DNA from: Paenibacillus arenilitoris
GTDB lineage: Bacteria; Bacillota; Bacilli; Paenibacillales; Paenibacillaceae
Assembly: GCF_014705655.1 (NCBI RefSeq)
Contig: NZ_JACXIY010000026.1
Location: forward strand, 1 to 64,000
Direction of reading: 5' to 3'
DNA: 64,000 bases
Shown in pieces: positions 16,403-25,065 of this stretch. Within the stretch, counting starts at the first letter, position 1, and each line of letters begins with the position of its first letter. The notes under the pieces are model-generated. The model was not told where the DNA came from, made no database searches, and saw only the letters and a list, made by a program, of their open reading frames with translations. A program made the position numbers and the translations under genes.

Positions 16403-17359
16403 ATGCAAGCAGAAGTAAACCGTCATGCCGCGTCGAGCCTCATCCAGGCAAAGAAGCCGTCACGACTCGCCAATGTTGCCCGAGAGCTTCGGAAAAACAA
16501 GCACTACTACTTGCTGATGAGTCCGTACATGCTGATCTTCTTCGCTTTTACGGTCATTCCAGTCGTCATCTCGCTGGCACTCAGTTTCTTTTACTTTAAC
16601 ATGCTGGAGTTTCCGAGATTCGTAGGCTGGCAGAATTACTCCCGGTTGTTCCTGGGCGACGATGTGTTCATGATCGCCCTGAAGAATACGTTCATGTTCG
16701 CAGTCGTGACCGGTCCAGTCAGCTATATCGCATGTTTTCTCTTTGCCTGGATTATCAATGAACTGTCGCCCAAGGTCAGAGCGGTTATGACCCTTGTGTT
16801 TTATGCGCCGTCCATTTCGGGGAACGTATTCTTTATTTGGCTGATCGTATTTTCCGGAGACAGCTACGGTTATTTGAACGGGTTCCTTATGAGATTCGGT
16901 TTTATTCTCGAACCGATTCAATGGCTTTCGAAGGAGCAATATATACTGCCTATTATTATCATCGTCCAGTTGTGGCTTAGTCTGGGCACCAGCTTTCTGG
17001 CCTTCATCGCCGGTCTTCAGACGATCGACCGATCGCTGATCGAAGCGGGAGCCGTAGATGGCATCAAGAACCGCTGGCAGGAGCTTTGGTTTATCACGCT
17101 GCCGTCCATGCGGCCGCAGCTGATGTTCGGGGCCGTTATGCAGATTACAGGCTCGCTTGCGGTCGCCGATATATCGATCGCGCTAGCCGGATTTCCAAGC
17201 GTTAACTACGCGGGGCATACCATCGTAACGCACTTGATGGACTTCGGGACGATCCGCTTCGAGATGGGTTACGCATCTACTATCGCGACAGTGCTCTTCT
17301 GCGTGATGATCGGCGCCAATAAGTTGACGCAAAAACTGTTGCGAAAGGTAGGTGAATAA
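16403..17359 (+). CDS. Sugar ABC transporter permease, MalF/UgpA-like (second importer, pair 1)
   Basis: Membrane permease of 318 residues with six predicted helices after a 35-residue basic tail. The start MLIFFAFTVIPVVISLALSF and FVGWQNYSRLF are typical of UgpA/MalF-type permeases, a different branch from the LplB-type ones elsewhere in the window. The EAA loop SLIEAGAVDGIKNRWQELWF lies at about residues 210-233; the canonical EAAxxDG is relaxed to EAGAVDG. ATG 16403 follows TTAGGGGGTGG. It pairs with the permease starting 3 bases after its stop and belongs to the operon from 12039. Confidence 0.9.
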   Translation: MQAEVNRHAASSLIQAKKPSRLANVARELRKNKHYYLLMSPYMLIFFAFTVIPVVISLALSFFYFNMLEFPRFVGWQNYSRLFLGDDVFMIALKNTFMFAVVTGPVSYIACFLFAWIINELSPKVRAVMTLVFYAPSISGNVFFIWLIVFSGDSYGYLNGFLMRFGFILEPIQWLSKEQYILPIIIIVQLWLSLGTSFLAFIAGLQTIDRSLIEAGAVDGIKNRWQELWFITLPSMRPQLMFGAVMQITGSLAVADISIALAGFPSVNYAGHTIVTHLMDFGTIRFEMGYASTIATVLFCVMIGANKLTQKLLRKVGE

Positions 17360-17361
17360 AA

Positions 17362-18237
17362 TTGGTCATGAGGATGCTAGCTGTATTCCGGACCCCCAGG
17401 CGGTTGAACCGATCTTTTGCCGTCAGTTTTTTACTCTTCGCGCTTCTTGCCGTTTTCGGCGCGTTTATGGCGCTCCCGCTCATCTATGCGGTCAACAACG
17501 CATTCAAGCCGCTTGACGAACTGTTCATATTCCCGCCGCGGTTTCTGGTCAACAATCCGACGCTGGACAATTTCTTCGACCTGTTCGCCCTGATGGGGAG
17601 CTCGTGGGTGCCGCTGTCCCGCTATATCGCCAATACTTTGTTTATTACGATCGTCGGGACGGCTGGACATATTCTGCTGGCGTCTGCGGCGGCCTATCCT
17701 CTGGCGAAATACCGGTTTTGGGGTTCGGGGACACTATTCTCTATCGTTATTTTGTCGCTGATGTTCTCGGGACATGTTACCGCCATTCCGAACTATATGG
17801 TCATGTCCTGGCTCGGCTGGATCAACACGCACGCCTCGGTTATCGTGCCGTCTCTCGCCTTCCCGCTCGGACTGTTCCTCATGAAGCAATTCATGGAACA
17901 GATTCCGGATGCGCTGCTGGAAGCGGCCAAGATCGACGGAGCGAACGAATACCGGATTTATTGGAGCATCGTCATGCCGAACGTAAAGCCCGCATGGCTG
18001 ACGCTTATGATTTTGCAGTTCCCCGCATTGTGGGGGACAGACGGAGGCAACTTCATATATAGCGAGAACCTGAAGACGCTCCATTACACGCTTGGCCAAA
18101 TCTCTGCAGGCGGCATCGCCCGCGCAGGCGTCGGAGCGGCGGTCGCCCTTCTCTTGATGATCGTTCCGATTACGCTCTTTATCATCTCGCAGAGCAGCGT
18201 CATGCAGACGATGGCGACCTCCGGGATGAAAGAGTAG
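17362..18237 (+). CDS. Sugar ABC transporter permease, MalG/UgpE-like (second importer, pair 1)
   Basis: Partner permease of 291 residues. It has FGAFMALPLIYAVNNAFKPL near the N terminus (the MalG-type first helix), five further helices, and the EAA loop LLEAAKIDGANEYRIYWSIV at about residues 185-206. A TTG at 17362 has GGTAGGTG 7 bases before it and gives the length stated; ATGs at 17368 and 17374 are alternatives. The 2-base gap to the preceding gene shows translational coupling. It ends about 15 bases before the NHL/TPR gene. Confidence 0.9.
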   Translation: MVMRMLAVFRTPRRLNRSFAVSFLLFALLAVFGAFMALPLIYAVNNAFKPLDELFIFPPRFLVNNPTLDNFFDLFALMGSSWVPLSRYIANTLFITIVGTAGHILLASAAAYPLAKYRFWGSGTLFSIVILSLMFSGHVTAIPNYMVMSWLGWINTHASVIVPSLAFPLGLFLMKQFMEQIPDALLEAAKIDGANEYRIYWSIVMPNVKPAWLTLMILQFPALWGTDGGNFIYSENLKTLHYTLGQISAGGIARAGVGAAVALLLMIVPITLFIISQSSVMQTMATSGMKE

Positions 18238-18252
18238 AAAGGATGAGACGCG

Positions 18253-19719
18253 ATGTTGAGCAGCCTATATAAAGCAAGGACATTTGTCCTCACGACGCTC
18301 ATCTGTTTGCTAAGCATTGGAATGGGAAGCGCGATCGTACATGCCGATGAAACTCCCGCATCCTATAATTATTCCTACTGGGGAGATCCTGTCGCCTCGC
18401 CTGCCGCCTATAGGGCAACGGCCATCTTGAATGGCGACATTCTGGGAGCCGGACCATTTAAGGAACCGAACGATATACACGTTACGGCAGACAAGCAAAT
18501 TTATGTGCTGGACTCGGGGAATAATCGAATCGTGGTAATGGATGCGAGCTTCAAGCCGGTTCGCATCATCGATTCCTTCGATGGGAAGGAGGGGCCAGAT
18601 AAATTTATGAGCCCGCAGGGCCTGTTTGTAACCGAAGACAAGCATATATACGTCGCTGATACGGGCAATAAAAGAATTGTTCATCTCGATCCGAATGGCG
18701 AGCTTGTGAAGGTGATCGAGAATCCTGAGTCCGAGCTATTTCAGGAGAAGTTCCAGTTCCAACCCGCTCGAGTTGTTGTCGATAAGGCCCAGCGGATTTA
18801 TGTCATGGCTGCCGGCGTATTTGACGGATTTATGGAATTTAACGCTAATGGCGATTTTTCTACGTTCATAGGCGCGAACCGCGTAAGGGTCGACCCGGCA
18901 GAGTTGCTATGGAAACGGCTGTCGACCCGCGCCCAGCGGAGTCAGATGGCCATGTTTACGCCAACGGAATTTACGAACCTGGATATTAACGAGGAAGGAT
19001 TTATTTATGCGACGAACGGCGACAGGTCTGGCGATACGATTAAGAAATTAAATGCCCAGGGGAACGATATTTTGAGGCGAACGGGGTATTTCAGCCCGCG
19101 CGGCGACATCGCTGCCATGTCTCAGACGGTCGCTTCGAGACTGATTGACATCGATGTCGCGGACAGCGAAATCTATTCAGTGCTTGATTCCAGGCGCGGA
19201 CGAATATTCACCTACAACGGCGATGGACATTTCATGTATGTATTCGGCGGTCTGGGCAATCAGCTGGGCGAATTCAATGCGCCTTCAGCCATCGAGCGTG
19301 TAGGGGATCAATTTCTCGTCCTGGATAAGGCACTCGGGGAAATTACATTATTCGAGACAACAGAATATGGCCGGACCTTGAACGAAGCCGTGCGAAGCTA
19401 CTACAGAGGCGATGAAGAGGCGGCCTTCGCCTTATTCCAGAAGTCGATCCATATGAACGCCAACCTGGAATTCGCCTATGCCGGAATTGGCAAAGCGCTG
19501 CTTCGGCAAGGGAAATACGCTGAGGCGATGAAATATTTTAAGCAAAGCAAGGATCAGCCGAACTATTCGAAGGCATTCCTGCTCCATCGCAAGGAAGTGC
19601 TGCGCGAATACTTTCCAGCGATCATGACCGGCATTGTCTTGATTGCGCTCGGCACAATCGCGTTCAGGAAGCTAAGGCAATGGAAAGGGGGAAGGAAGCG
19701 TGCCGCAATTGAACAGTGA
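18253..19719 (+). CDS. Membrane-anchored NHL beta-propeller plus TPR protein
   Basis: A 488-residue extracytoplasmic protein. A signal peptide or N-terminal anchor spans about residues 10-32 (cleavage possible after VHADE). Residues 75-375 carry NHL-type propeller repeats (PNDIHVTADKQIYVLDSGNN, SPQGLFVTEDKHIYVADTGN, APSAIERVGDQFLVLDKA). Residues 385-445 read as TPR repeats (FALFQKSIHMNANLEFAYAG and YAEAMKYFKQSKDQ). A C-terminal hydrophobic helix at about 459-477 with a basic tail would anchor it to the membrane. ATG 18253 has AAAGGATGAG upstream. The last codons overlap the YIP1-like gene by 20 bases. NHL and TPR domains are binding scaffolds, so it may organise the transport complex or sense glycans; no catalytic motif is visible. 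Confidence 0.85.
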   Translation: MLSSLYKARTFVLTTLICLLSIGMGSAIVHADETPASYNYSYWGDPVASPAAYRATAILNGDILGAGPFKEPNDIHVTADKQIYVLDSGNNRIVVMDASFKPVRIIDSFDGKEGPDKFMSPQGLFVTEDKHIYVADTGNKRIVHLDPNGELVKVIENPESELFQEKFQFQPARVVVDKAQRIYVMAAGVFDGFMEFNANGDFSTFIGANRVRVDPAELLWKRLSTRAQRSQMAMFTPTEFTNLDINEEGFIYATNGDRSGDTIKKLNAQGNDILRRTGYFSPRGDIAAMSQTVASRLIDIDVADSEIYSVLDSRRGRIFTYNGDGHFMYVFGGLGNQLGEFNAPSAIERVGDQFLVLDKALGEITLFETTEYGRTLNEAVRSYYRGDEEAAFALFQKSIHMNANLEFAYAGIGKALLRQGKYAEAMKYFKQSKDQPNYSKAFLLHRKEVLREYFPAIMTGIVLIALGTIAFRKLRQWKGGRKRAAIEQ

Positions 19720-20335
19720 ACTTCTTAAACATCCATTTTATTTGATTCTGCACCCATTTAACGGCTATTGGGATTTGAAGTATGAATGGAACAAAAAAAC
19801 GAATTTGATTGTTTCCTTCTCCATCTTGTTCCTCTTGGCCGTAACCAATATTATGAGCAGCCAGTATAGCGGATTCCTCGTCAATATATACAATCCCGCT
19901 AACATGAACAGCTTGATGGAGGTTCTGTATGTCCTGCTCCCGGTGTTGTTCTGGTGCGTGGCCAATTGGTCGCTCACGACCTTGATGGACGGAGAAGGGA
20001 AGTTTGTCGAAATTTTCACGTCGACCTGCTTTGCTTTCATTCCAATGGTGATCATCCCATTCCCATGGATTTGGTTAAGTAACGTCATCTCGATCCAGGA
20101 GACGGGCTTCTATTATTTCTCGCACAGCATCGCCCTTATCTGGTCATTGTATTTGTTGTTCGTCGGGAATATGACGGTTCATCAATTTACACCATCAAAG
20201 ACGATAGGCACCCTTTTGTTATCGGTTGTCGCCATGGGGTTTCTGGCGTTCCTGTGCTTGCTTTTCTTTAGCCTGATTCAGCAAATCTCATCATTTGCTA
20301 CAACTATTTACCAGGAAATTGACCTGAGAAGCTAA
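19700..20335 (+). CDS. YIP1-family-like integral membrane protein
   Basis: A 211-residue polytopic membrane protein with five hydrophobic segments at about residues 35-58, 72-92, 104-127, 133-155 and 165-190. It begins with the soluble stretch HPFYLILHPFNGYWDLKYE, the usual opening of bacterial YIP1-domain proteins seen beside sugar ABC genes in Paenibacillus and clostridia. GTG 19700 has GGGGGAAGGAAG directly upstream and overlaps the NHL/TPR gene by 20 bases, so the two are translationally coupled. Function is unknown; a membrane adaptor for the importer is one possibility, but nothing in the sequence proves it. Confidence 0.75.
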   Translation: MPQLNSELLKHPFYLILHPFNGYWDLKYEWNKKTNLIVSFSILFLLAVTNIMSSQYSGFLVNIYNPANMNSLMEVLYVLLPVLFWCVANWSLTTLMDGEGKFVEIFTSTCFAFIPMVIIPFPWIWLSNVISIQETGFYYFSHSIALIWSLYLLFVGNMTVHQFTPSKTIGTLLLSVVAMGFLAFLCLLFFSLIQQISSFATTIYQEIDLRS

Positions 20336-20355
20336 GGAAGGAGGCATGCGCAGCC

Positions 20356-22911
20356 ATGAATTTGAAAAGATATGCCTTGCTGACTTCGTTGTTCCTCTTC
20401 GGAATAATGACTGCTGGTTGTGCGGGCTCCGGTTCTGACAAACAAACGGAGGCAAATCGCTCTGCTGCAGCGGAATTTGTTAAGGGAACGGCTTTGGCCG
20501 TTTCCTTCACGGATCCTCGAGTCGCGGATATGAAAGGCGTTGCAGAGAGCAATCGTCTGCAATTATTCGCAGACGATCAGTCGGGAGTTATTGCCGTTCT
20601 CGATAAAATAAGCGGAGAAGTATGGTACAGCAACCCGCCGGAGCGAGAATCCGATAAACTCGCGACAGGAATTAACAAGGATTTATTATCCGCACAATTG
20701 AAGCTCGATTTCCATAACGCGTTCGGCCAGCTCAGCTCGGTCAACTCCTATACGGATAGCGTCATTCATAAGCAAGTCAGCTTCGAAAACATTCCTAACG
20801 GCATCAGAGTGACTTATCAATTCGGAACGGAAGAGAAAACGGTTGACGATATTCCAAGCAAGCTGACGAAAGAACGCTTGGAGGAGCTTAAGGGTAAAGT
20901 GGATAAAACGGGCCAGCGCGCGCTGATGATTGCCTACAGAGAGGATACAGACCCTTCTGTGTATGTGCGAAATGATTCTCTGGCCGGGATTCAGCTGAAA
21001 CGGACTCTCCAGGCACTCGAAGATGCCGGCTATACGGATGAAGATTTCCGGAAGGATCTCGAGGCGCTTCAGCTGGAGCATACCAAACCCGAACCGCGAG
21101 TATTCCTTGCCTCGATCGAGTATACCTTGGATGGCGATAGTCTTGTGGTCAAAGTGCCGGCATCCGGCATTCATTATTCAGAAGAGTATCCGATCCACAC
21201 GATATCGGTTCTTGGTTTCTTCGGCGCAGAAGGAGAGGAGTCAGAAGGCTCCTTATTTGTACCGGACGGATCGGGGGCGCTTATCCATTTCAACAATGGC
21301 AAAACCAAGTATCCATCATACGAACAAAGGATCTATGGATCCGATCTAACGATGGAAAGTGTCAAAGACGGCGCCTTGGAAGAAAAAGCCAGAATGCCGG
21401 TATTTGGAATGATTCGCAAGGATGGAGCCTTTCTCGGCATTATTGAAGAAGGCGATTCCGTTGCAAGCGTTCATGCAGATGTAAGCGGCAGGTTGCATAG
21501 CTATAACTATATTTATCCAAGCTTTTATGTGATCAATAAGGACCAGGTCTCCCTGGACGCGAACGGTCAGGAACGTTCCTTGCCCAGGTATCAAGAGAAA
21601 CCGACAAAATCGGACTTTACGATCCGTTACGCTTTTCTGAGCGGGGATGAAGCCAATTATTCCGGAATGGCGAAGTACTATCAACAGTATTTGATTAAAA
21701 GGCAGGGACTTCCCGAACGGAAGCCGGCAAGCGATTCAAATTCCGGGGATGTGCCGTTTTATTTGCAGCTGATCGGAAGCGTCGGGAAAAATAAGCATAC
21801 GGTGGGAATCCCTTATAAGGCGCTGGAACCTCTGACAACCTTTAAACAAGCAGAGGATATCGTAAATCAGATGCAGGTGCGCAATATTCGCAATATTAAG
21901 CTTCAGTATTCGGGTTGGTTTAATAAAGGACTTGATCATCAGGTTCCGGATCATGTTGCGGTCGATGGAGCTGTAGGAGGGAGCAAAGCGCTTCGGGAAT
22001 TCATCTCCTTCGCTCGGGACAAGGACCTTTCCTTTTTCCCGGACGTCTACATCGCAGAGGCGCGTACAAGCGATGGCTTCGATGTAACCAAGGAAGCTTC
22101 CAGAACATTAAGAGGAGATCCTGCCGCGATCTATCCGATTGAACCGGTCTTGAATCAGCGCGACCGCAGCAAAGCTCCGTCCTATGTTGTATCGCCGCGC
22201 TATATTTTGAAAGTTGTGGATTCCATGCTGAAAGATCTTGACGACTATCGTCTTGAAGGGATGTCGCTGCAGGATTTGGGCAGCCGGTTGAATACCGACT
22301 ATCGGACAAGCCAACAGATCGACCGAACGGAATCCGAAACGATATCGAAAGAGGCGCTGACCAAGATTCGCGATCGGTATCTCGAGATTATAGCCGATGG
22401 CGGCAACGCTTATGCGTTTCCGTATATTACGGATATTACGAATGCGCCAATGACGAACAGCGGGTTCAAGATTGAAGACGAAGAAATACCATTCTATCAA
22501 ATGGTCGTTCGCGGATATATCGACTATACGGGCAAGCCTTATAATCTGTCGACCTTCACCGACATGAACCAGTATGTAATGAAGTCTCTAGAATATGGCT
22601 CCGGCGTTTACTTCAAATGGATTCATGAATCGAATGATAAAGTAAAGGATACGGACTACAACGGCTTGTACGCCGTTCATTACGAGCAATGGCTGGAGCA
22701 GGCTGCGCAGATCTATGAGAATGTGAATGAAGTTTTGGGCAAAGTGCAGAACCAGATGATGATTTCGCACGAGAAGTTAAGCGAAGGCGTCTTCAAAACC
22801 GTTTATGAGAACGGTATCTATGTCATTGTGAACTACAATCGATCAATGGTACAGGCGGATGGCCTAAACGTCGAAGCCGGAGGCTATGTAATGGGTGGTG
22901 TGCAAAAATGA
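20356..22911 (+). CDS. DUF5696-type large lipoprotein, possible glycan-active enzyme
   Basis: An 851-residue lipoprotein with lipobox MTAGCAGSG near residue 22. The N-terminal third is beta-rich (SGEVWYSNPPERESDKLATG and later YEQRIYGSDLTME), resembling the sandwich in front of many glycosidase barrels. From about residue 470 there are barrel-like strands: NIRNIKLQYSGWFNKGLDHQ, KDLSFFPDVYIAEARTSDG, LDDYRLEGMSLQDLGSRL, GNAYAFPYITDITNAPM, with acidic residues at strand ends. I assign the DUF5696 family from these patterns together with the neighbours. A TIM-barrel hydrolase or glycan-binding role is inferred. GGAGG lies 11 bases before ATG 20356. The stop overlaps the next permease by ATGA, so expression is tightly coupled to transport. 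Confidence 0.72.
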   Translation: MNLKRYALLTSLFLFGIMTAGCAGSGSDKQTEANRSAAAEFVKGTALAVSFTDPRVADMKGVAESNRLQLFADDQSGVIAVLDKISGEVWYSNPPERESDKLATGINKDLLSAQLKLDFHNAFGQLSSVNSYTDSVIHKQVSFENIPNGIRVTYQFGTEEKTVDDIPSKLTKERLEELKGKVDKTGQRALMIAYREDTDPSVYVRNDSLAGIQLKRTLQALEDAGYTDEDFRKDLEALQLEHTKPEPRVFLASIEYTLDGDSLVVKVPASGIHYSEEYPIHTISVLGFFGAEGEESEGSLFVPDGSGALIHFNNGKTKYPSYEQRIYGSDLTMESVKDGALEEKARMPVFGMIRKDGAFLGIIEEGDSVASVHADVSGRLHSYNYIYPSFYVINKDQVSLDANGQERSLPRYQEKPTKSDFTIRYAFLSGDEANYSGMAKYYQQYLIKRQGLPERKPASDSNSGDVPFYLQLIGSVGKNKHTVGIPYKALEPLTTFKQAEDIVNQMQVRNIRNIKLQYSGWFNKGLDHQVPDHVAVDGAVGGSKALREFISFARDKDLSFFPDVYIAEARTSDGFDVTKEASRTLRGDPAAIYPIEPVLNQRDRSKAPSYVVSPRYILKVVDSMLKDLDDYRLEGMSLQDLGSRLNTDYRTSQQIDRTESETISKEALTKIRDRYLEIIADGGNAYAFPYITDITNAPMTNSGFKIEDEEIPFYQMVVRGYIDYTGKPYNLSTFTDMNQYVMKSLEYGSGVYFKWIHESNDKVKDTDYNGLYAVHYEQWLEQAAQIYENVNEVLGKVQNQMMISHEKLSEGVFKTVYENGIYVIVNYNRSMVQADGLNVEAGGYVMGGVQK

Positions 22912-23819
22912 AATCCATACTAAAATCTCGCCTGTTGAAAAAGACTTACTCAGAAAAAAAGGCACTATGGGGTTTTCTTTACGTTTTGCCATGGCTGCTT
23001 GGATTTATTTTCTTTTTCTTTGTTCCTTTGCTGAGTTCATTGCAATTCAGCTTCAGCAAGATAACGGCCAATTCGGAAGGGATCACGGTTAAATACATCG
23101 GATTCGAAAACTACGTGGAAGCCTTGACGGTAAACACAAGCTTCAACCGCGTTCTGACCGAATCAATCGTGAATATCGTGGTCAATATTCCGCTGATCGT
23201 CATTTTCAGTTTATTCCTGGCGGTGCTGCTGAACCAGAAATTCATCGGAAGATCCGCTGCCCGGGCGATCTTCTTCCTTCCCGTTATTCTGGCATCCGGC
23301 GTTATTATGAATCTGGAGAGCACAAGCCTGGTGCAAGCGATAAGCGATGCAAGCTCAGGGGCAAAGGTCGTTAATTCCTTACAAAGCTTTGAGTTGGAGA
23401 AGATGATGCTGCAAGCCGGGGTTAGCGAATGGATCGTCAATTACCTCACAGGTTCCGTTGACCGTATCTATCAGATTGTCAGCCAATCGGGCGTTCAGAT
23501 TCTGATCTTCCTCGCGGGAATCCAGACCATCTCACCGCAGTTGTACGAAGCCTCCAAGATGGAAGGGGCAACCGGCTACGAGGCCTTCTGGAAGATAACG
23601 TTCCCAATGGTCAGTCCGCTTATTCTGGTCAATGTGATTTATACCATTGTTGATTCGGTCTCCACCAACGAAATAACGGACTTGATTCTGGACACCGGTT
23701 TTTCTGCCTTTAATTTCGGTCTCAGCTCGGCGATGGCAACGATCTACTTTGTGGCCGTTGCTCTAATCTTGCTGATAAGCACCTATCTGATATCGAGGAA
23801 AGTTTTTTATTATGATTAG
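22908..23819 (+). CDS. Sugar ABC transporter permease, UgpA-like (second importer, pair 2)
   Basis: Membrane permease of 303 residues overlapping the previous gene by four bases (ATGA). It opens with WGFLYVLPWLLGFIFFFFVP and FSFSKITANSEGITVKYIGF, the UgpA-type pattern. The EAA loop is LYEASKMEGATGYEAFWKIT at about residues 212-233, with Glu in place of the usual Asp before GA. A 45-residue loop (about 140-190) between helices is longer than in pair 1. It is one half of a second permease pair within the same operon. Confidence 0.9.
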   Translation: MKSILKSRLLKKTYSEKKALWGFLYVLPWLLGFIFFFFVPLLSSLQFSFSKITANSEGITVKYIGFENYVEALTVNTSFNRVLTESIVNIVVNIPLIVIFSLFLAVLLNQKFIGRSAARAIFFLPVILASGVIMNLESTSLVQAISDASSGAKVVNSLQSFELEKMMLQAGVSEWIVNYLTGSVDRIYQIVSQSGVQILIFLAGIQTISPQLYEASKMEGATGYEAFWKITFPMVSPLILVNVIYTIVDSVSTNEITDLILDTGFSAFNFGLSSAMATIYFVAVALILLISTYLISRKVFYYD

Positions 23820-24777
23820 GGGGGCTGTACGAGTGCGCAATTCCCGACTGCTATCGGTAGAATCCTGGAAAAGGTGGATTTGGTCATTCGTCCGTCTTGT
23901 TTTGATTGCAGGGCTGTCGTTTTTGATTTTGTATCCGATTTTGCAAAAAATTTCGACAGCGATTAAAGATAAAGAGGATCTATATTCGCCGATCGTGGTG
24001 TGGGTTCCCATCCATTATACTTGGGATAATTTTAAGCAAGCGATCATGATTATGGATTACTGGGAAACATTAGTCAATACCTTTGCGCTGTCGATCTCTA
24101 CTACAATCCTTACTGCGATATCTTGCGCTTTGGCTGGATATGGATTTGCACGGCTGAAATTCAAAGGAAGCAATCTGTTGTTTGCCGGAGTCATTCTGAC
24201 CATATTGGTTCCGCCTTCGACGATTCTTATTCCCCTTTATCTCAACCTGAAGGATTTTACGCTGCTAGGGATAGTACCATTGCTTACGGGCAAATCGGCT
24301 AATCTGCTGAATACCTACTGGCCATTCATACTGACAGCCTTGACAGCCAATTCGCTGAAGGCGGGACTTTATATTTTTATATTCAGACAATTTTTCCGGG
24401 GAATCCCCAAAGAGGTCGAGGAAGCCGCATACATCGATGGCGCAGGGGTCGGGAGGACGTTTTCCCGAATTATGCTCCCGAACGCAATCCCGGCGATTAT
24501 TACCGTGCTGCTCTTCTCGTTCGTGTGGCAATGGAACGACAGCTTCTTTACGACAACGTATCTGTCATCAGGCAAGGTCATGTCTGTGCAGCTGTCTGCT
24601 TTGCCATACAACCTAAATAATATTGTTAGCGGGGGTTCCTCCCAGGCAGATCCTTTCTATCTGAGCATGGTGCAGGATACAGGCATTCTGCTCGCTATCC
24701 TGCCGCTTATTATCATTTATTTCTTTGTGCAGCGGTACTTCGTTGAAGGGATCGAGCGCACTGGAATTGTCGGCTAG
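23812..24777 (+). CDS. Sugar ABC transporter permease, UgpE-like (second importer, pair 2)
   Basis: Partner of the preceding permease, 321 residues if it starts at ATG 23812 (8-base overlap) or 314 from GTG 23833, which has TTAGGGGGG (23816-23822) 10 bases upstream and may be the real start. Six helices; FLILYPILQKISTAIKDKED near the N terminus; EAA loop VEEAAYIDGAGVGRTFSRIM at about residues 201-222; C terminus FFVQRYFVEGIERTGIVG. The loop at about 150-175 includes an insert (LLTGKSANLLNTYWPF) not typical of the LplC type. It closes the operon before a terminator. Confidence 0.9.
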   Translation: MIRGAVRVRNSRLLSVESWKRWIWSFVRLVLIAGLSFLILYPILQKISTAIKDKEDLYSPIVVWVPIHYTWDNFKQAIMIMDYWETLVNTFALSISTTILTAISCALAGYGFARLKFKGSNLLFAGVILTILVPPSTILIPLYLNLKDFTLLGIVPLLTGKSANLLNTYWPFILTALTANSLKAGLYIFIFRQFFRGIPKEVEEAAYIDGAGVGRTFSRIMLPNAIPAIITVLLFSFVWQWNDSFFTTTYLSSGKVMSVQLSALPYNLNNIVSGGSSQADPFYLSMVQDTGILLAILPLIIIYFFVQRYFVEGIERTGIVG

Positions 24778-24844
24778 CCATATCGATAACGCATGACTAG
24801 GAGGAAAACCGACAAACTTATCCATTCTAATGTGGCAAAACAAA

Positions 24845-24871
24845 GTCCGTGGGCTTATTGCGCCCACGGAC
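24845..24871 (+). terminator. Terminator ending the large transport operon
   Basis: GTCCGTGGGC (24845-24854), a 7-base loop, GCCCACGGAC (24862-24871), followed by the moderately T-rich ATTGTTCTTT. The 10-bp perfect stem separates the operon from the two-component genes. Confidence 0.8.
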
Positions 24872-24927
24872 ATTGTTCTTTACGCAGCTCTTTCCTCGAC
24901 CCTTACTTTTTCAAGGTTGCCCCCCCG

Positions 24928-24956
24928 TTTACATGGGATATATTGTTTTTTTTATA
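24928..24956 (+). promoter_or_regulatory. Possible promoter of the kinase/regulator genes
   Basis: TTTACA (24928-24933), 17 bases, TTTATA (24951-24956), in an AT-rich stretch right after the terminator. A stray TATAAT at 24972-24977 has no partner. Inferred from hexamers only. Confidence 0.3.
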
Positions 24957-25018
24957 AGAGTGTTGATGAGGTATAATTTTGATAGGAAAATAATTTCGAC
25001 TCATCGTAAGAATCTTGA

Positions 25019-25032
25019 TGTAAGCGCCGTCA
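25019..25032. promoter_or_regulatory. cre-like site upstream of the YesM-type kinase gene
   Basis: TGTAAGCGCCGTCA has one deviation from TGWAANCGNTNWCA (C for T at position 10). It lies between the possible promoter and the kinase start codon, consistent with CcpA control of the two-component system. Confidence 0.4.
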
Positions 25033-25065
25033 AAGAAGTACCAAGCATCCGAAAGGAGACCTGGA

